A stretch of 64,000 nt of DNA, taken from positions 620,001-684,000 of the forward strand of contig NZ_JBGJKZ010000002.1 in NCBI RefSeq assembly GCF_041359055.1. The letters run 5' to 3'. Positions within the stretch are counted from its first letter, which is position 1, and the number at the start of each line of letters is the position of its first letter. Below the pieces are notes generated by a model that searched no databases, was not told the DNA's origin, and was given only the letters and a program-made list of their open reading frames with translations. The stretch is from Paenalcaligenes hominis_A. GTDB taxonomy: Bacteria > Pseudomonadota > Gammaproteobacteria > Burkholderiales > Burkholderiaceae_B. A program made the position numbers and the translations under genes. Of this stretch, positions 16,495 through 26,469 are shown one piece after another.

Positions 16495-18792
16495 TTAGCC
16501 TCCAGCTATGATTTCAAGCTTGGCAATACCCAAAGCCAACGTCTTTGTACCTGCATCACGAAAATGAATCTGGGCTTGCGCCTCGTTGCCGCTACCACTT
16601 AAAGTCAATACCGTTCCATCTCCGAACTTAGCGTGGCGCACACCTTGCCCAACACGAAAATGTTGATCGCCTACAACCAGCCCACTTTTAGCTACGGTCG
16701 AGGCCATGCCACCTGCAGAAGAAGATGCGGAAGAACCATACTGTGCCCGCGCTTTGTCCCATGATGAACCACCACGCCCAAAACCACCCACCCACGAGCT
16801 AGTTGCCACGGGGGCGGCTTGACGCGGCGTCAGCCACTTTAGATTTTCATCCGGCAACTCGTCTAAAAAGCGCGAGCGGGTCGCATAACGCGTTTTGCCG
16901 TGCAGCATTCGGCTTTGAGCCAAAGTGACATAGACGCGCTTACGACCACGCGTTAAAGCCACATACATTAAACGGCGTTCTTCTTCGAGACCATCTAGCT
17001 CGGCAAGGCTGTTTTCATGAGGGAACAGCCCTTCTTCTAGACCTGTTACAAAAACCGCATCAAACTCTAGGCCTTTAGCGGCGTGGATAGTCATAAGCTG
17101 AACGGCTGCTTGACCGGCCTGAGCTTGATTATCGCCGGCCTCAAGGGAAGCATGAGATAAAAAAGCAGCCAGTGGTGACATAGCGGCCAAAACCGCATTG
17201 CCATTTTCATCTACGGATTTGGCTTCAGGTGTAACTGGAATACGACCTGCGACCTCGTCAGCTAGACCCTCTTCGGTAACAAACATAGCCGCAGCGTTAA
17301 CGAGTTCCTGTAAGTTCTCTAGGCGATCTGCGCCCTCTCGGTCGGCTTTATAGTGCTCGAGTAAACCACTGTCATGCACCACCTGTTCGATCAACTCGGG
17401 CAATGTAAGCATTTGCGCTTGGGCTGCCAAGTGGTTAATGAGCTCGATAAATTTACCTAGGTTGGTACCGGCACGACCGGTCATATAGGGCACAGCACGG
17501 TACAAGCTGCAATCGTACTGCCGTGCGTAGTCGCCTAATTGCTCTACAGAACGCGCACCAATGCCCCGCGTAGGAAAGTTCACCACGCGCAACCACGAGG
17601 TATCATCATTTGGGTTATCAATTAAGCGCAAATACGCCAAAACGTGTTTGATTTCTTGGCGCTCAAAGAAACGCTGCCCACCATACACTTTGTAAGGAAT
17701 AGCCGAGCTAAAAAGCTGGTGCTCAATGACGCGCGACTGGGCGTTGCTGCGATACAGTACCGCAATCTCGTCGTGAGCATAACCGTCACGCAACAAGGCG
17801 CGTATTTCCTCGACCACCCATTGCCCTTCAAGCATATCTGAGGCTTTTTCTACAACGCGTACTGCTTCTCCTGGCCCTGAATCCGTCCAGAGTTTTTTAC
17901 CTAAACGGTCCGCGTTATTGGCAATAAGCGCATTAGCCGCATCTAAAATATGGCCACTAGAGCGATAATTTTGCTCGAGGCGCACCACATTGCCTTTGGC
18001 ATAATCCCGTTCAAAACATTTCATATTGCTGATATCAGCCCCACGAAACGCATAGATGGATTGATCGTCATCGCCCACTGCAAACATGACCGCCTGATCG
18101 CCAGCAAGCAAAGTCAACCAAGCATATTGCAATGGGTTGGTGTCTTGGAACTCATCAATTAATATATGCGCAAAACGCTGCTGATAATGACGACGTAAAG
18201 GCACGTTGTTTTGCAATAGCTCGTATGCCCGTAAAAGCAGCTCAGCAAAATCCACCACACCTTCGCGCTCGCACTGCTGTTGATATAGCTCGTAGATATC
18301 AACTAAGCGTCGCGTATGAGGGTCGAACACCTCGATGCGATCTGGACGTAAACCTTTTTCTTTTTGAGCGTTAATAAAACGCTGTACGTCGCGTGGTACA
18401 AACTTTTCGTCATCAATGCCGTTGGCTTTAATTAAGCGTCGTATTGCCGCTAATTGATCAGCGCTATCAAGAATTTGAAAACTTTGGACCAAGCCCGCGT
18501 CTTGGTGATGAAGACGCAGTAATCGATTGCACAAGCCGTGGAACGTACCTACCCACATGCCGCGCGTGTCGATAGGTAATAACGAATTAAGCCGCATCAG
18601 CATTTCGCGTGCGGCTTTGTTAGTAAAAGTAACAGCTAAGAGCGCGTAAGGGCTAACCCCTTGTTGCATCAACCACGCCATACGCGTGGTGAGCACTCGG
18701 GTTTTACCGCTTCCCGCCCCCGCTAAAATTAGCGTGTGGTGGGCGGGTTGGGTGACGGCTTGAGCTTGTTCTGGGTTTAAGCTCTGGATCAT
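16495..18792 (-). CDS. uvrD: UvrD/Rep family DNA helicase (helicase II)
   Basis: This is a superfamily 1A 3'-5' helicase for nucleotide-excision and mismatch repair. The 765-residue protein has the ordered motifs: Q motif LNPEQAQAV, Walker A AGAGSGKT (24-31), DEFQDTN, VGDDDQSIYAFRGA, LEQNYRS, MTIHAAKGLEFDAVFVTGLEEG and VALTRGR. The final 50 residues (VGQGVRHAKFGDGTVL) form the Tudor-like tail found in UvrD and PcrA but not Rep. Its ATG overlaps the desaturase stop by 4 bp, so the two are co-transcribed. Confidence 0.93.
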   Translation of the reverse strand: MIQSLNPEQAQAVTQPAHHTLILAGAGSGKTRVLTTRMAWLMQQGVSPYALLAVTFTNKAAREMLMRLNSLLPIDTRGMWVGTFHGLCNRLLRLHHQDAGLVQSFQILDSADQLAAIRRLIKANGIDDEKFVPRDVQRFINAQKEKGLRPDRIEVFDPHTRRLVDIYELYQQQCEREGVVDFAELLLRAYELLQNNVPLRRHYQQRFAHILIDEFQDTNPLQYAWLTLLAGDQAVMFAVGDDDQSIYAFRGADISNMKCFERDYAKGNVVRLEQNYRSSGHILDAANALIANNADRLGKKLWTDSGPGEAVRVVEKASDMLEGQWVVEEIRALLRDGYAHDEIAVLYRSNAQSRVIEHQLFSSAIPYKVYGGQRFFERQEIKHVLAYLRLIDNPNDDTSWLRVVNFPTRGIGARSVEQLGDYARQYDCSLYRAVPYMTGRAGTNLGKFIELINHLAAQAQMLTLPELIEQVVHDSGLLEHYKADREGADRLENLQELVNAAAMFVTEEGLADEVAGRIPVTPEAKSVDENGNAVLAAMSPLAAFLSHASLEAGDNQAQAGQAAVQLMTIHAAKGLEFDAVFVTGLEEGLFPHENSLAELDGLEEERRLMYVALTRGRKRVYVTLAQSRMLHGKTRYATRSRFLDELPDENLKWLTPRQAAPVATSSWVGGFGRGGSSWDKARAQYGSSASSSAGGMASTVAKSGLVVGDQHFRVGQGVRHAKFGDGTVLTLSGSGNEAQAQIHFRDAGTKTLALGIAKLEIIAGG

Positions 18793-19997
18793 GCTGCGTA
18801 ACGACGCAGACGCAAGGCGAACTGCTCTAAGCTATCAATTCCACTTTGCTGAGCACGCTGAACCCAAGCGCGTAAGTCGGCCAAGAGCTGATCGCTGGTC
18901 GCACTAGAGCTTTCCCAAAGACGAGAAAGTTCAACTTGCATTTGTACAACAGTAGATAGCTTGCCTTCGTCTTCGAGCACTTTTTGAAGCTGGGTGCGTT
19001 GCTCTTCGCTAAGAACCTGATCGCCACGACCAATCCAGTCGCTACAACGTCTTAATAGGGAAAGCTTGCCGTGATCGTCTTTGTTTTTCAAGCGCGAAAT
19101 TTCCTCGGTAGCGGCTTGGCGGATAACATCGGCGTAGCGCGCTAAAATTTCGTAACGGTGAGTGATTACCCCCTGGAGAGTGTCCAGGCTAATGTCACTA
19201 GCAGCAACTTTGTTGGCTGGCTCTAGGCGCAATTTAGGTGCTACTTTTTTAACATGAGCCAGCTTAAAAAAGCGCAAAATGCTGATATAAACCCAACCTA
19301 AATCGAACTCGTACCATTTGCTCGAAAATTTAGCAGACGTACCATAGGCATGGTGATTGTTGTGGAGCTCCTCGCCGCCAATGATAATTCCCCAAGGGAA
19401 GACATTGGTACTGGTATCGGGACTAGCAAAATTGCGATAACCCAGTGCGTGACCCACGCCGTTGACCACCCCAGCCGCCCAGAAAGGAATCCAAGCCATC
19501 TGTACAGCCCACACAGCAAGACCAACTAGACCGAATAGCGCTAGATCAATACCCAGCATAATTAAAATGCCAAGTAAGTTGTGACGAGAGTACACATTGC
19601 GTTCCATCCAGTCGTCGGGCGTACCGTGACCAAAACGCTTGAGGGTATCCTCGTTTTTGGCTTCCTCGCGATACAGCTCGGCACCACGGAAGAACACCAT
19701 TCCTAGACCAAAAACTACTGGAGAATGGGGGTCACCTTCGCGTTCGCAACGTGCATGGTGTTTACGGTGGATGGCAACCCACTCTTTGGTGATCATGCCA
19801 GTAGTAAGCCAGAGCCAAAAGCGGAAGAAATGCATCACGGCCGGATGCAAGTCGAGGCCTCGGTGAGCTTGGCTACGATGTAAAAACAACGTTACCGAAA
19901 TAATAGTGATGTGCGTGACCGCCAGAGTGAACAGGACCACCTGCCACCATGACCACTGCAATAGCCCGTCGGCTAGAAAATGAAGAATATTTTGCAT
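18789..19997 (-). CDS. acyl-CoA/acyl-lipid delta-9-type fatty acid desaturase
   Basis: This membrane-bound di-iron desaturase introduces a double bond in fatty-acyl chains. The three histidine clusters are visible: HRSQAH near 41-46, HRKHH near 78-82 and HNNHH near 214-218. Membrane segments flank the first two clusters. The last 165 residues (from about 238) form a predominantly helical charged extension rather than the cytochrome b5 domain of eukaryotic homologues. It is encoded directly upstream of, and overlapping, uvrD, an arrangement without obvious functional logic. Confidence 0.88.
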   Translation of the reverse strand: MQNILHFLADGLLQWSWWQVVLFTLAVTHITIISVTLFLHRSQAHRGLDLHPAVMHFFRFWLWLTTGMITKEWVAIHRKHHARCEREGDPHSPVVFGLGMVFFRGAELYREEAKNEDTLKRFGHGTPDDWMERNVYSRHNLLGILIMLGIDLALFGLVGLAVWAVQMAWIPFWAAGVVNGVGHALGYRNFASPDTSTNVFPWGIIIGGEELHNNHHAYGTSAKFSSKWYEFDLGWVYISILRFFKLAHVKKVAPKLRLEPANKVAASDISLDTLQGVITHRYEILARYADVIRQAATEEISRLKNKDDHGKLSLLRRCSDWIGRGDQVLSEEQRTQLQKVLEDEGKLSTVVQMQVELSRLWESSSATSDQLLADLRAWVQRAQQSGIDSLEQFALRLRRYAA

Positions 19998-20094
19998 AGA
20001 CCTATTATGGATAAACCATGTGAGTCAATTACAACTAAAGAAAATACAGCTGTACAGTTTAAACGCCTACTGAAGAGTCAGTGTTTGCGTTAAG

Positions 20095-21435
20095 TCAAAC
20101 TGTGTCTGTTTTTCGCTGTAATACGGCCGCAAAGAAACCATCGGTATGATGATAGTCTGGGCGGAGTTCTAAGTAAGGCCCTGCCATAGTGAGGTCAGGA
20201 CTACGTGGAGCTATTATAGGATTAACCTCCATAAGCTCAAAGTGGGGGTGTTGTTGCAAAAACCAAGTCACTTGGTCTTGGTTCTCTTGGGGCAACAAAC
20301 TACAAGTAGCATAAACCAAACGCCCCCCGGGCGCGACACATTTTGCAGCGCGTTCAAGGATTTCCCGTTGAATTTGCACATAATGGTCAATACTTGCTGC
20401 GTGAAAACGCCATTTAATGTCAGGATTACGACGCAAAGTGCCCGTACCGCTACATGGGGCATCGACAAGCACACGTTGGGCTTTACCATGCAAACGCTTG
20501 ATACGCGTGTCATTTGCTTCGTTAATGACTACAGGCACTATATTCGATAATCCACTGCGTGCAAAGCGCGGTTTAGCCCGTGCCAAGCGCGTCGCAGAGG
20601 TATCAAAGGCATATAACCGCCCTGTAGAACGCATCAGTGCTCCGATTAATAAGGTTTTCCCCCCTGCGCCAGCACAAAAATCAATAATCATTTCGCCGCG
20701 CTTAGGAGCGATCAGAGCAGCTAATAATTGACTTCCTTCGTCTTGAACTTCAATTTCACCTTTTTCAAATTGAGGCCAATTAGCCACAAAAGGTCGACCA
20801 CGCAAACGAATACCCCAAGGGGAATACGAGGTAGCTTTGGGTTTAAAACGGGCTGTTTCGCCCTCGGAAAGTTGAGCTAATACCACGTCTCGCTCGGCTT
20901 TAAGCGGATTAACCCGTAAATCAAGGGGTGCCTCGGTATTAAGTGCTGCAGCCAAGGCCTCGGAGTCAGGCATGGATAAAAGCTGCTGAGCGAGCCAATC
21001 GGGCAGACTATAACGCTGAGCAAAAGGCATTTCCATACCGTCTAGGGTGAGGACGTGCTCAATCCAGTTTTGCTCGCCTGCATCTAGAGCCTCGCGTACA
21101 TCTTTATCCCACGTATTGATTAAGCCCAAAATAGCTAAGCGTCGGCTTCCTGAACCGACTCCACTTTCTGCTAAATAACGGTAACGACGCAAATGACGTA
21201 ACACATCAAATACGGCATTTGTCACCTCGGCTCGATCACGCCCCCCCATGTTTTTCTGTTTGCGCATCCATTGCGAAAGCACAGCATCGGCGGGATGCTC
21301 CCACTGCAGCACTTGGCCTAATACTTCTGCGACTTGATCAATGCGTCGAGCAATCATCGAAGCAGGACTGTATTGCTGTGTGCTTTTATGACGCGACGGC
21401 GTCGTTTTTTTACGTGGGGAACGTTGAGTAGACAT
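20095..21435 (-). CDS. RsmB/NOP family class I SAM-dependent RNA methyltransferase
   Basis: The 446-residue protein has the NOL1/NOP2/Sun layout: an N-terminal RsmB-like helical domain, then a SAM-binding domain with DFCAGAGGKTLLIGALM, VLVDAPCSGTGTLRRNPDIKWR (catalytic-site Cys of the PCSGTGT motif) and VYATCSLLPQENQDQV (nucleophilic Cys of TCS). Both catalytic cysteines of 5-methylcytosine methyltransferases are present. The likely target is rRNA, 16S C967 if it is a true RsmB; E. coli RsmB is similar in length (429). It lies 21 bp downstream of purN on the same strand. Confidence 0.88.
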   Translation of the reverse strand: MSTQRSPRKKTTPSRHKSTQQYSPASMIARRIDQVAEVLGQVLQWEHPADAVLSQWMRKQKNMGGRDRAEVTNAVFDVLRHLRRYRYLAESGVGSGSRRLAILGLINTWDKDVREALDAGEQNWIEHVLTLDGMEMPFAQRYSLPDWLAQQLLSMPDSEALAAALNTEAPLDLRVNPLKAERDVVLAQLSEGETARFKPKATSYSPWGIRLRGRPFVANWPQFEKGEIEVQDEGSQLLAALIAPKRGEMIIDFCAGAGGKTLLIGALMRSTGRLYAFDTSATRLARAKPRFARSGLSNIVPVVINEANDTRIKRLHGKAQRVLVDAPCSGTGTLRRNPDIKWRFHAASIDHYVQIQREILERAAKCVAPGGRLVYATCSLLPQENQDQVTWFLQQHPHFELMEVNPIIAPRSPDLTMAGPYLELRPDYHHTDGFFAAVLQRKTDTV

Positions 21436-21456
21436 AAACCAAAAAAATGAAAAATA

Positions 21457-22107
21457 TTAAAGCGCAAAGGCACGATGAGACACACCGAGTACCTGAACCC
21501 TACCATCGGCTAATCGCTGGACTTGACCGGCAACCAACCAATGAACCACTTCATTATAAACGCGATGCTCAATATCTAATAAGCGTGCTGCTAATTGCTT
21601 TGCATCGTCATCATGGTGTACAGGTACTATGCCTTGGGCGATAATAGGGCCATGGTCTAAGACGGCGGTGACAAAGTGTACGGTGCAACCGTGCCATTGC
21701 AACCCGGCATCGATAGCCTGTTGGTGTGTATTTAAACCCGGAAACAAGGGCAACAACGAGGGGTGAATATTAATTAACCTATCCTCAAACTGCGCTACAA
21801 ACTCGGGTGTGAGTATACGCATAAAACCAGCTAACAACACATAGTCTGGACGGTATTCATGAATAACAGTGGCTAACTGTGCATCAAACTGTTGGCGATT
21901 TGCAAATTGCTTGTGCTCGAGCACATGGGTAGACAACCCATATTGCTCAGCCCACTGAATCCCTTGGGCTTCTGCTTTGTTTGCAATCACTGCTACTACT
22001 TCAGCATTTAGCTGTTTATTTTTTATGGTTTCTACTATAGATTGCATGGTAGAGCCGCGTCCCGATATCAGGATGACTATGCGGCATTTTTTATTTGAGT
22101 CCGTCAA
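21457..22107 (-). CDS. purN: phosphoribosylglycinamide formyltransferase (PurN)
   Basis: PurN performs the third step of purine synthesis, formylating GAR with 10-formyl-THF. Motifs include the N-terminal RIVILISGRGSTMQSI, the catalytic block with the conserved Asn and His (LINIHPSLLPLFPGLNTH) and DHGPIIAQGIVPV with the catalytic Asp. No ATG precedes the GRGS loop closely. TTG at 22107 with GGAG about 6 bases upstream gives 216 residues, the family length. Another TTG at 22119 is possible. It is divergent from ribF across about 40 bp and leads into the rRNA methyltransferase gene. Confidence 0.93.
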   Translation of the reverse strand: MTDSNKKCRIVILISGRGSTMQSIVETIKNKQLNAEVVAVIANKAEAQGIQWAEQYGLSTHVLEHKQFANRQQFDAQLATVIHEYRPDYVLLAGFMRILTPEFVAQFEDRLINIHPSLLPLFPGLNTHQQAIDAGLQWHGCTVHFVTAVLDHGPIIAQGIVPVHHDDDAKQLAARLLDIEHRVYNEVVHWLVAGQVQRLADGRVQVLGVSHRAFAL

Positions 22108-22148
22108 CTTTTGCTCCAACGTTTTTCAAAGACAAATTTGTTTTGCCC

Positions 22149-23114
22149 GTGAAACCTACTTTTTCCATCTATCGCAATTTGCCTCGCTATAACTCTAGCG
22201 CAGCCAGTGCATTAACTATTGGTAATTTCGATGGTGTGCATCTTGGTCACCAAGCCATATTGCATCGCCTTCAAAAAGAAGCCCAGCGTCGCGATTTGGT
22301 ACCCAGCGTAATGACTTTTAGTCCACATCCGCGCGCTTTTTTTGCAGAACGAGCCCAACGCCCTGAATTGTACCCTGCTCAGATCAATCCCCTAAGAGAT
22401 AAATTGCAAAAACTCGCCCAGCACGGGGCACAGCAAATTATTTTACAGCGCTTTAATAACGCCTTTGCTACCCTAAGCCCTCAACACTTTATTGAGGAGC
22501 TACTAATTAAAGGTTTACGGGTGCAATGGCTACTTATTGGCGAGGATTTTAAATTTGGTCATAAACGCCAAGGCAACGTTGAACAACTTAAAGCCGCTGG
22601 TCGTCAATACGGTTTTGTAGTGGAAAGCATCGAGGACGTAGTAGATGCTGTTGGTCAACGCATCTCTAGCTCGGATGTGCGTACTGCTCTTGCCCAAGGT
22701 AACTTAGCCGCGGCCCATGCTCATCTGGGTTATAGCTATTGCATTAGCGGTCATGTGATTCATGGTCAAAAGCTAGGCCGAACTATAGGCTACCCTACTC
22801 TTAACCTAGCGGTGCCTCCGCGCTGCGCCGCGCGTACTGGCGTATATATAGTAAAATTACATGGTTTAGCTGATCAGCCAATGGCTGGCGTAGCAAGCCT
22901 AGGGTTGCGCCCTACTGTAGTAGACGCCGGACGTTTACTACTTGAGGTGCATCTTTTAGACCGTGACGTAAACGCTTACGGTAAACTAGTTAAGGTTGAG
23001 TTTCTCCATTTCGTTCGAAACGAAGAAAAATTTCCTGATCTTCAGACAATGATGGCTGCCATCGATAACGATGCCCGCAGCGCTCGTGAGTATTTTGCCT
23101 CCCATGGACTATAA
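22149..23114 (+). CDS. ribF: bifunctional riboflavin kinase / FAD synthetase
   Basis: RibF makes FMN and FAD from riboflavin. The N-terminal nucleotidyltransferase half shows ALTIGNFDGVHLGHQAIL and the ISSSDVR loop. The C-terminal flavokinase half shows HGQKLGRTIGYPTLNL. GTG at 22149 starts a 321-residue protein with KPTFSIYRNLP, the usual N-terminus; the frame stays open upstream from a TTG at 22095, which would overlap purN. Its end overlaps ileS by 11 bp, starting a ribF-ileS-lspA-coaBC-dut operon. Confidence 0.93.
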   Translation: MKPTFSIYRNLPRYNSSAASALTIGNFDGVHLGHQAILHRLQKEAQRRDLVPSVMTFSPHPRAFFAERAQRPELYPAQINPLRDKLQKLAQHGAQQIILQRFNNAFATLSPQHFIEELLIKGLRVQWLLIGEDFKFGHKRQGNVEQLKAAGRQYGFVVESIEDVVDAVGQRISSSDVRTALAQGNLAAAHAHLGYSYCISGHVIHGQKLGRTIGYPTLNLAVPPRCAARTGVYIVKLHGLADQPMAGVASLGLRPTVVDAGRLLLEVHLLDRDVNAYGKLVKVEFLHFVRNEEKFPDLQTMMAAIDNDARSAREYFASHGL

Positions 23115-25944
23115 AAACACATTAAACCTACCCGAATCCCCTTTTCCGATGCGTGGCAACCTGCCCAAACGTGAACCCGCCTGGGTTCAAGAATGGCAAG
23201 AAAACAACGTCTACGCAGCCATTCGTGCAGCCAGTGCAGGGCGTCCAAAATTTGTTTTGCATGATGGCCCTCCTTATGCCAATGGCTCGATTCATATTGG
23301 GCATGCTGTTAACAAGATACTCAAAGACATCATTATAAAAAGCCGTAATATGGCCGGTTTTGATGCGCAATATGTCCCAGGCTGGGATTGCCATGGCATG
23401 CCTATCGAAGTTCAAATTGAAAAACTCTATGGCAAAAACCTGCCCGTTAAAGAAGTACAAGCCAAAGCCCGTGCTTATGCTTCCGAGCAAATTGACAGCC
23501 AACGTAAAGATTTTATTCGCTTAGGGGTACTGGGTCAGTGGGATAATCCTTACCTCACTATGAATTACAGTAACGAGGCCGACGAACTGCGTGTGCTGGG
23601 TCGTATTTTAGAAAAAGGCTTCGTATTTCGCGGCCTAAAGCCCGTCAACTGGTGTTTTGACTGTGGTTCCGCTCTAGCCGAAGCCGAGGTCGAATACGCC
23701 GACCGTACCGACCCATCTATTCATGTTGCCTTTCCTTTTGCTGACAAAGCCAAAGTGGCAGCCGCATTTGGTTTGGCCGATGTGGCAGACGGTGCTATCG
23801 TCATTTGGACCACCACCCCGTGGACCATTCCTGCTAACCAGGCCCTAAATGTGCACCCCGAGTTCGAATATGCACTAGTGCAACTCGACCAAGCCCGCAG
23901 CACGGGCAGCACCTTAATTCTGGCTAAAGACTTAGTGGAAAAATGCCTCGAAGAATGGGGTTTAAGCGGTCAAATCATAGCTACCACTACCGGCGATAAG
24001 CTCGAACACCTGTGCTTTACGCACCCCTTGGCCCAAGCTGATGCAGGCTATCAGCGTGTTTCGCCTGTATACCTTGCAGACTATGTCACGTTGGATTCAG
24101 GTACTGGCGTGGTTCACTCCGCACCGGCTTATGGCGTAGAGGATTTTATTTCCTGCAAAGCACACGGTTTAAACGACGATGACATTCTAAAACCAGTACT
24201 AGGCAATGGCGTCTACGCCGAATCCTTACCCTTATTTGGCGGCCAGTTTATTTTCAAAGCTAACCCTGCCATTGTTAAAGCGCTAGATGAGTCGGGCACT
24301 TTGCTCAAAGCCGTGCAGTTCCAGCACAGTTATATGCATTGCTGGCGTCATAAAACACCCATTATTTACCGTGCTACCAGCCAATGGTTTGCAGGCATGG
24401 ACATCGACAACAGCACAGGCCGTAGCTTGCGCGACATGGCACTCGAAGCCGTCGACAACACCGAATTCTACCCTTCATGGGGTCGAGCACGTTTGCACGC
24501 CATGATTGCCAATCGCCCCGACTGGACTTTATCTCGTCAACGTCAATGGGGCGTGCCTATGGCATTCTTTGTTCACAAAGAAACCGGCGAATTGCATCCA
24601 CGTACCCCCGAGCTTATCGAGCTCATCGCGCAACGCATTGAAAAAGAAGGCATCGAGGCGTGGCAAAACATTGAGCCAGCAGACCTATTAGGCAACGAGG
24701 CCGATCAATACGAGAAAAACACAGATACTCTGGATGTCTGGTTTGACTCTGGCAGCACACATGCTACGGTTTTAGGTGGTAACAACGACCCCCACATCAA
24801 AGGCTCACACGCGTCTGAATTAGCGTGGCCTGCCGACTTATACCTCGAGGGCTCCGACCAACACCGTGGCTGGTTCCACTCTTCGCTCTTAACCGGCTGC
24901 ATGATGTACGGCCGTGCCCCCTATAAGGCCTTGCTGACCCACGGCTTTGTGGTGGACGGCAAAGGGCGCAAAATGAGTAAATCAGTGGGTAACGTAATTG
25001 TTCCCCAAACCATTGCTGACACGCTAGGCGCAGAAATTTTACGTCTCTGGGCTGCGGCCACAGACTACTCGGGCGAACTTTCTATTTCGGATGAAATCCT
25101 AAAACGAGTGGTTGAAGCCTATCGTCGTATCCGCAATACGCTTAAATTTTTACTTGGGAATATTGCCGATTTTGATATTGAAAAAAATGCTATTCCTATC
25201 GATCGCTTGCTTGAGATTGATCGTTATGCCCTAGGTATGACAGCTCAAATGCAAGAACAAGCCTTAGCCCATTACATGAGCTATGAGTTCCACCCTATTG
25301 TGTCCCGCTTGCAAACGTTCTGTTCCGAGGATTTGGGGGCGTTTTATTTGGACATCCTTAAAGATCGTCTCTACACCACAAAGCCCGATAGCTACGCACG
25401 TCGCTCTGCACAAACTGCGCTCTATCATATTACCCGAGCTCTTTTAAAACTGATGGCACCTATTTTGTCTTTTACTGCCGAAGAGGCATGGAAAGACTTG
25501 TATTTAGGCAAAGAGCAACCCTTAACTATTTTCACAGAAACCTTCCATGCCATTCCCCTGGCGCGCGACAACGCACCATTGATGGCGCAGTGGGAGCGTA
25601 TTCGTGAGATTCGCGCTGAAGTCATGCGTCAGATTGAAGTAGTTCGTAGTGCCGGTAAAGTCGGCTCCTCTTTGGCCGCCGAGGTTGACATCTATGCTCA
25701 GGGCGAAGACTACGCTTTGTTGGCGCAGTTAGCCGATGACTTACGCTTTGCTTTGTTGGTATCACGTGCCACCTTGCACAGTGGCGACGAGCTACGCATT
25801 GAGGTCACTCCAACTCAAGCAGAAAAATGCGATCGTTGTTGGCATCACAGCACAGATGTAGGGGCTAGCGAGCAACACCCCACCTTATGTGGGCGTTGTG
25901 TTAGCAACCTAGAAGGCACAGGCGAAGTCCGTGAACACGCATAG
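23104..25944 (+). CDS. ileS: isoleucyl-tRNA synthetase
   Basis: This class I aminoacyl-tRNA synthetase charges tRNA-Ile. The HIGH motif appears as HIGHAVNKILKDI near residue 64, KMSKS as GKGRKMSKSVGN near 620, and the CP1 editing domain between them (WTTTPWTIPANQAL). The anticodon-binding region is followed by a C-terminal zinc finger (CDRCWHHS...CGRCVSN). ATG 23104 gives 946 residues. It overlaps ribF by 11 bp and lspA by 14 bp. Confidence 0.97.
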   Translation: MDYKNTLNLPESPFPMRGNLPKREPAWVQEWQENNVYAAIRAASAGRPKFVLHDGPPYANGSIHIGHAVNKILKDIIIKSRNMAGFDAQYVPGWDCHGMPIEVQIEKLYGKNLPVKEVQAKARAYASEQIDSQRKDFIRLGVLGQWDNPYLTMNYSNEADELRVLGRILEKGFVFRGLKPVNWCFDCGSALAEAEVEYADRTDPSIHVAFPFADKAKVAAAFGLADVADGAIVIWTTTPWTIPANQALNVHPEFEYALVQLDQARSTGSTLILAKDLVEKCLEEWGLSGQIIATTTGDKLEHLCFTHPLAQADAGYQRVSPVYLADYVTLDSGTGVVHSAPAYGVEDFISCKAHGLNDDDILKPVLGNGVYAESLPLFGGQFIFKANPAIVKALDESGTLLKAVQFQHSYMHCWRHKTPIIYRATSQWFAGMDIDNSTGRSLRDMALEAVDNTEFYPSWGRARLHAMIANRPDWTLSRQRQWGVPMAFFVHKETGELHPRTPELIELIAQRIEKEGIEAWQNIEPADLLGNEADQYEKNTDTLDVWFDSGSTHATVLGGNNDPHIKGSHASELAWPADLYLEGSDQHRGWFHSSLLTGCMMYGRAPYKALLTHGFVVDGKGRKMSKSVGNVIVPQTIADTLGAEILRLWAAATDYSGELSISDEILKRVVEAYRRIRNTLKFLLGNIADFDIEKNAIPIDRLLEIDRYALGMTAQMQEQALAHYMSYEFHPIVSRLQTFCSEDLGAFYLDILKDRLYTTKPDSYARRSAQTALYHITRALLKLMAPILSFTAEEAWKDLYLGKEQPLTIFTETFHAIPLARDNAPLMAQWERIREIRAEVMRQIEVVRSAGKVGSSLAAEVDIYAQGEDYALLAQLADDLRFALLVSRATLHSGDELRIEVTPTQAEKCDRCWHHSTDVGASEQHPTLCGRCVSNLEGTGEVREHA

Positions 25945-26467
25945 TCCGCAACCTACAGCCCATAAAGCCTCCTCTCCCCAGCGAGGGGGCTTTATTTATT
26001 GGCTTTTAATTGCTTTAGCCATTGTCGTATTTGATCAATTCACTAAACAGCTAGTTGAACAAAACTTTCAGTATGCGGAGCGCTTAGCTGTATTGCCGTT
26101 TTTTGATCTAACTTTGCTCTATAACCCTGGTGCAGCCTTTAGTTTTCTAGCTGATGGGTCCGGTTGGCAGCGCTGGTTTTTCACAGGCATTGCCGCCATT
26201 GCTACCGTGCTAATTGTGCATTTGCTGCGCAAACACCCCGAGCAAAAACTCTTTTGTGCCTCGTTAAGTCTAATTTTAGGTGGCGCTATTGGAAACGTTA
26301 TTGATCGTTTGCTTCATTCACATGTAATTGATTTTTTGCTTTTCTACTGGCGTGATGCGTATTTTCCTGCGTTTAATTTAGCGGATATTGGTATTACATG
26401 TGGGGCCATCCTGCTTATCCTAGACGAAATTTTGCGCCTCAGAAAACACAAAAAAACGAAGGGATAA
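25931..26467 (+). CDS. lspA: lipoprotein signal peptidase (signal peptidase II)
   Basis: LspA cleaves prolipoprotein signal peptides in the inner membrane. The 178-residue protein has four membrane segments and the family blocks VFDQFTKQ, LLYNPGAAFSFL, GGAIGNVIDRLLHSHVIDFL and FNLADIGI. The last two carry the two catalytic aspartates. The start is GTG within the end of ileS, so translation is coupled. A short hydrophilic leader of about 20 residues precedes the first membrane segment. Confidence 0.95.
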   Translation: MNTHSPQPTAHKASSPQRGGFIYWLLIALAIVVFDQFTKQLVEQNFQYAERLAVLPFFDLTLLYNPGAAFSFLADGSGWQRWFFTGIAAIATVLIVHLLRKHPEQKLFCASLSLILGGAIGNVIDRLLHSHVIDFLLFYWRDAYFPAFNLADIGITCGAILLILDEILRLRKHKKTKG

Positions 26468-26469
26468 GT

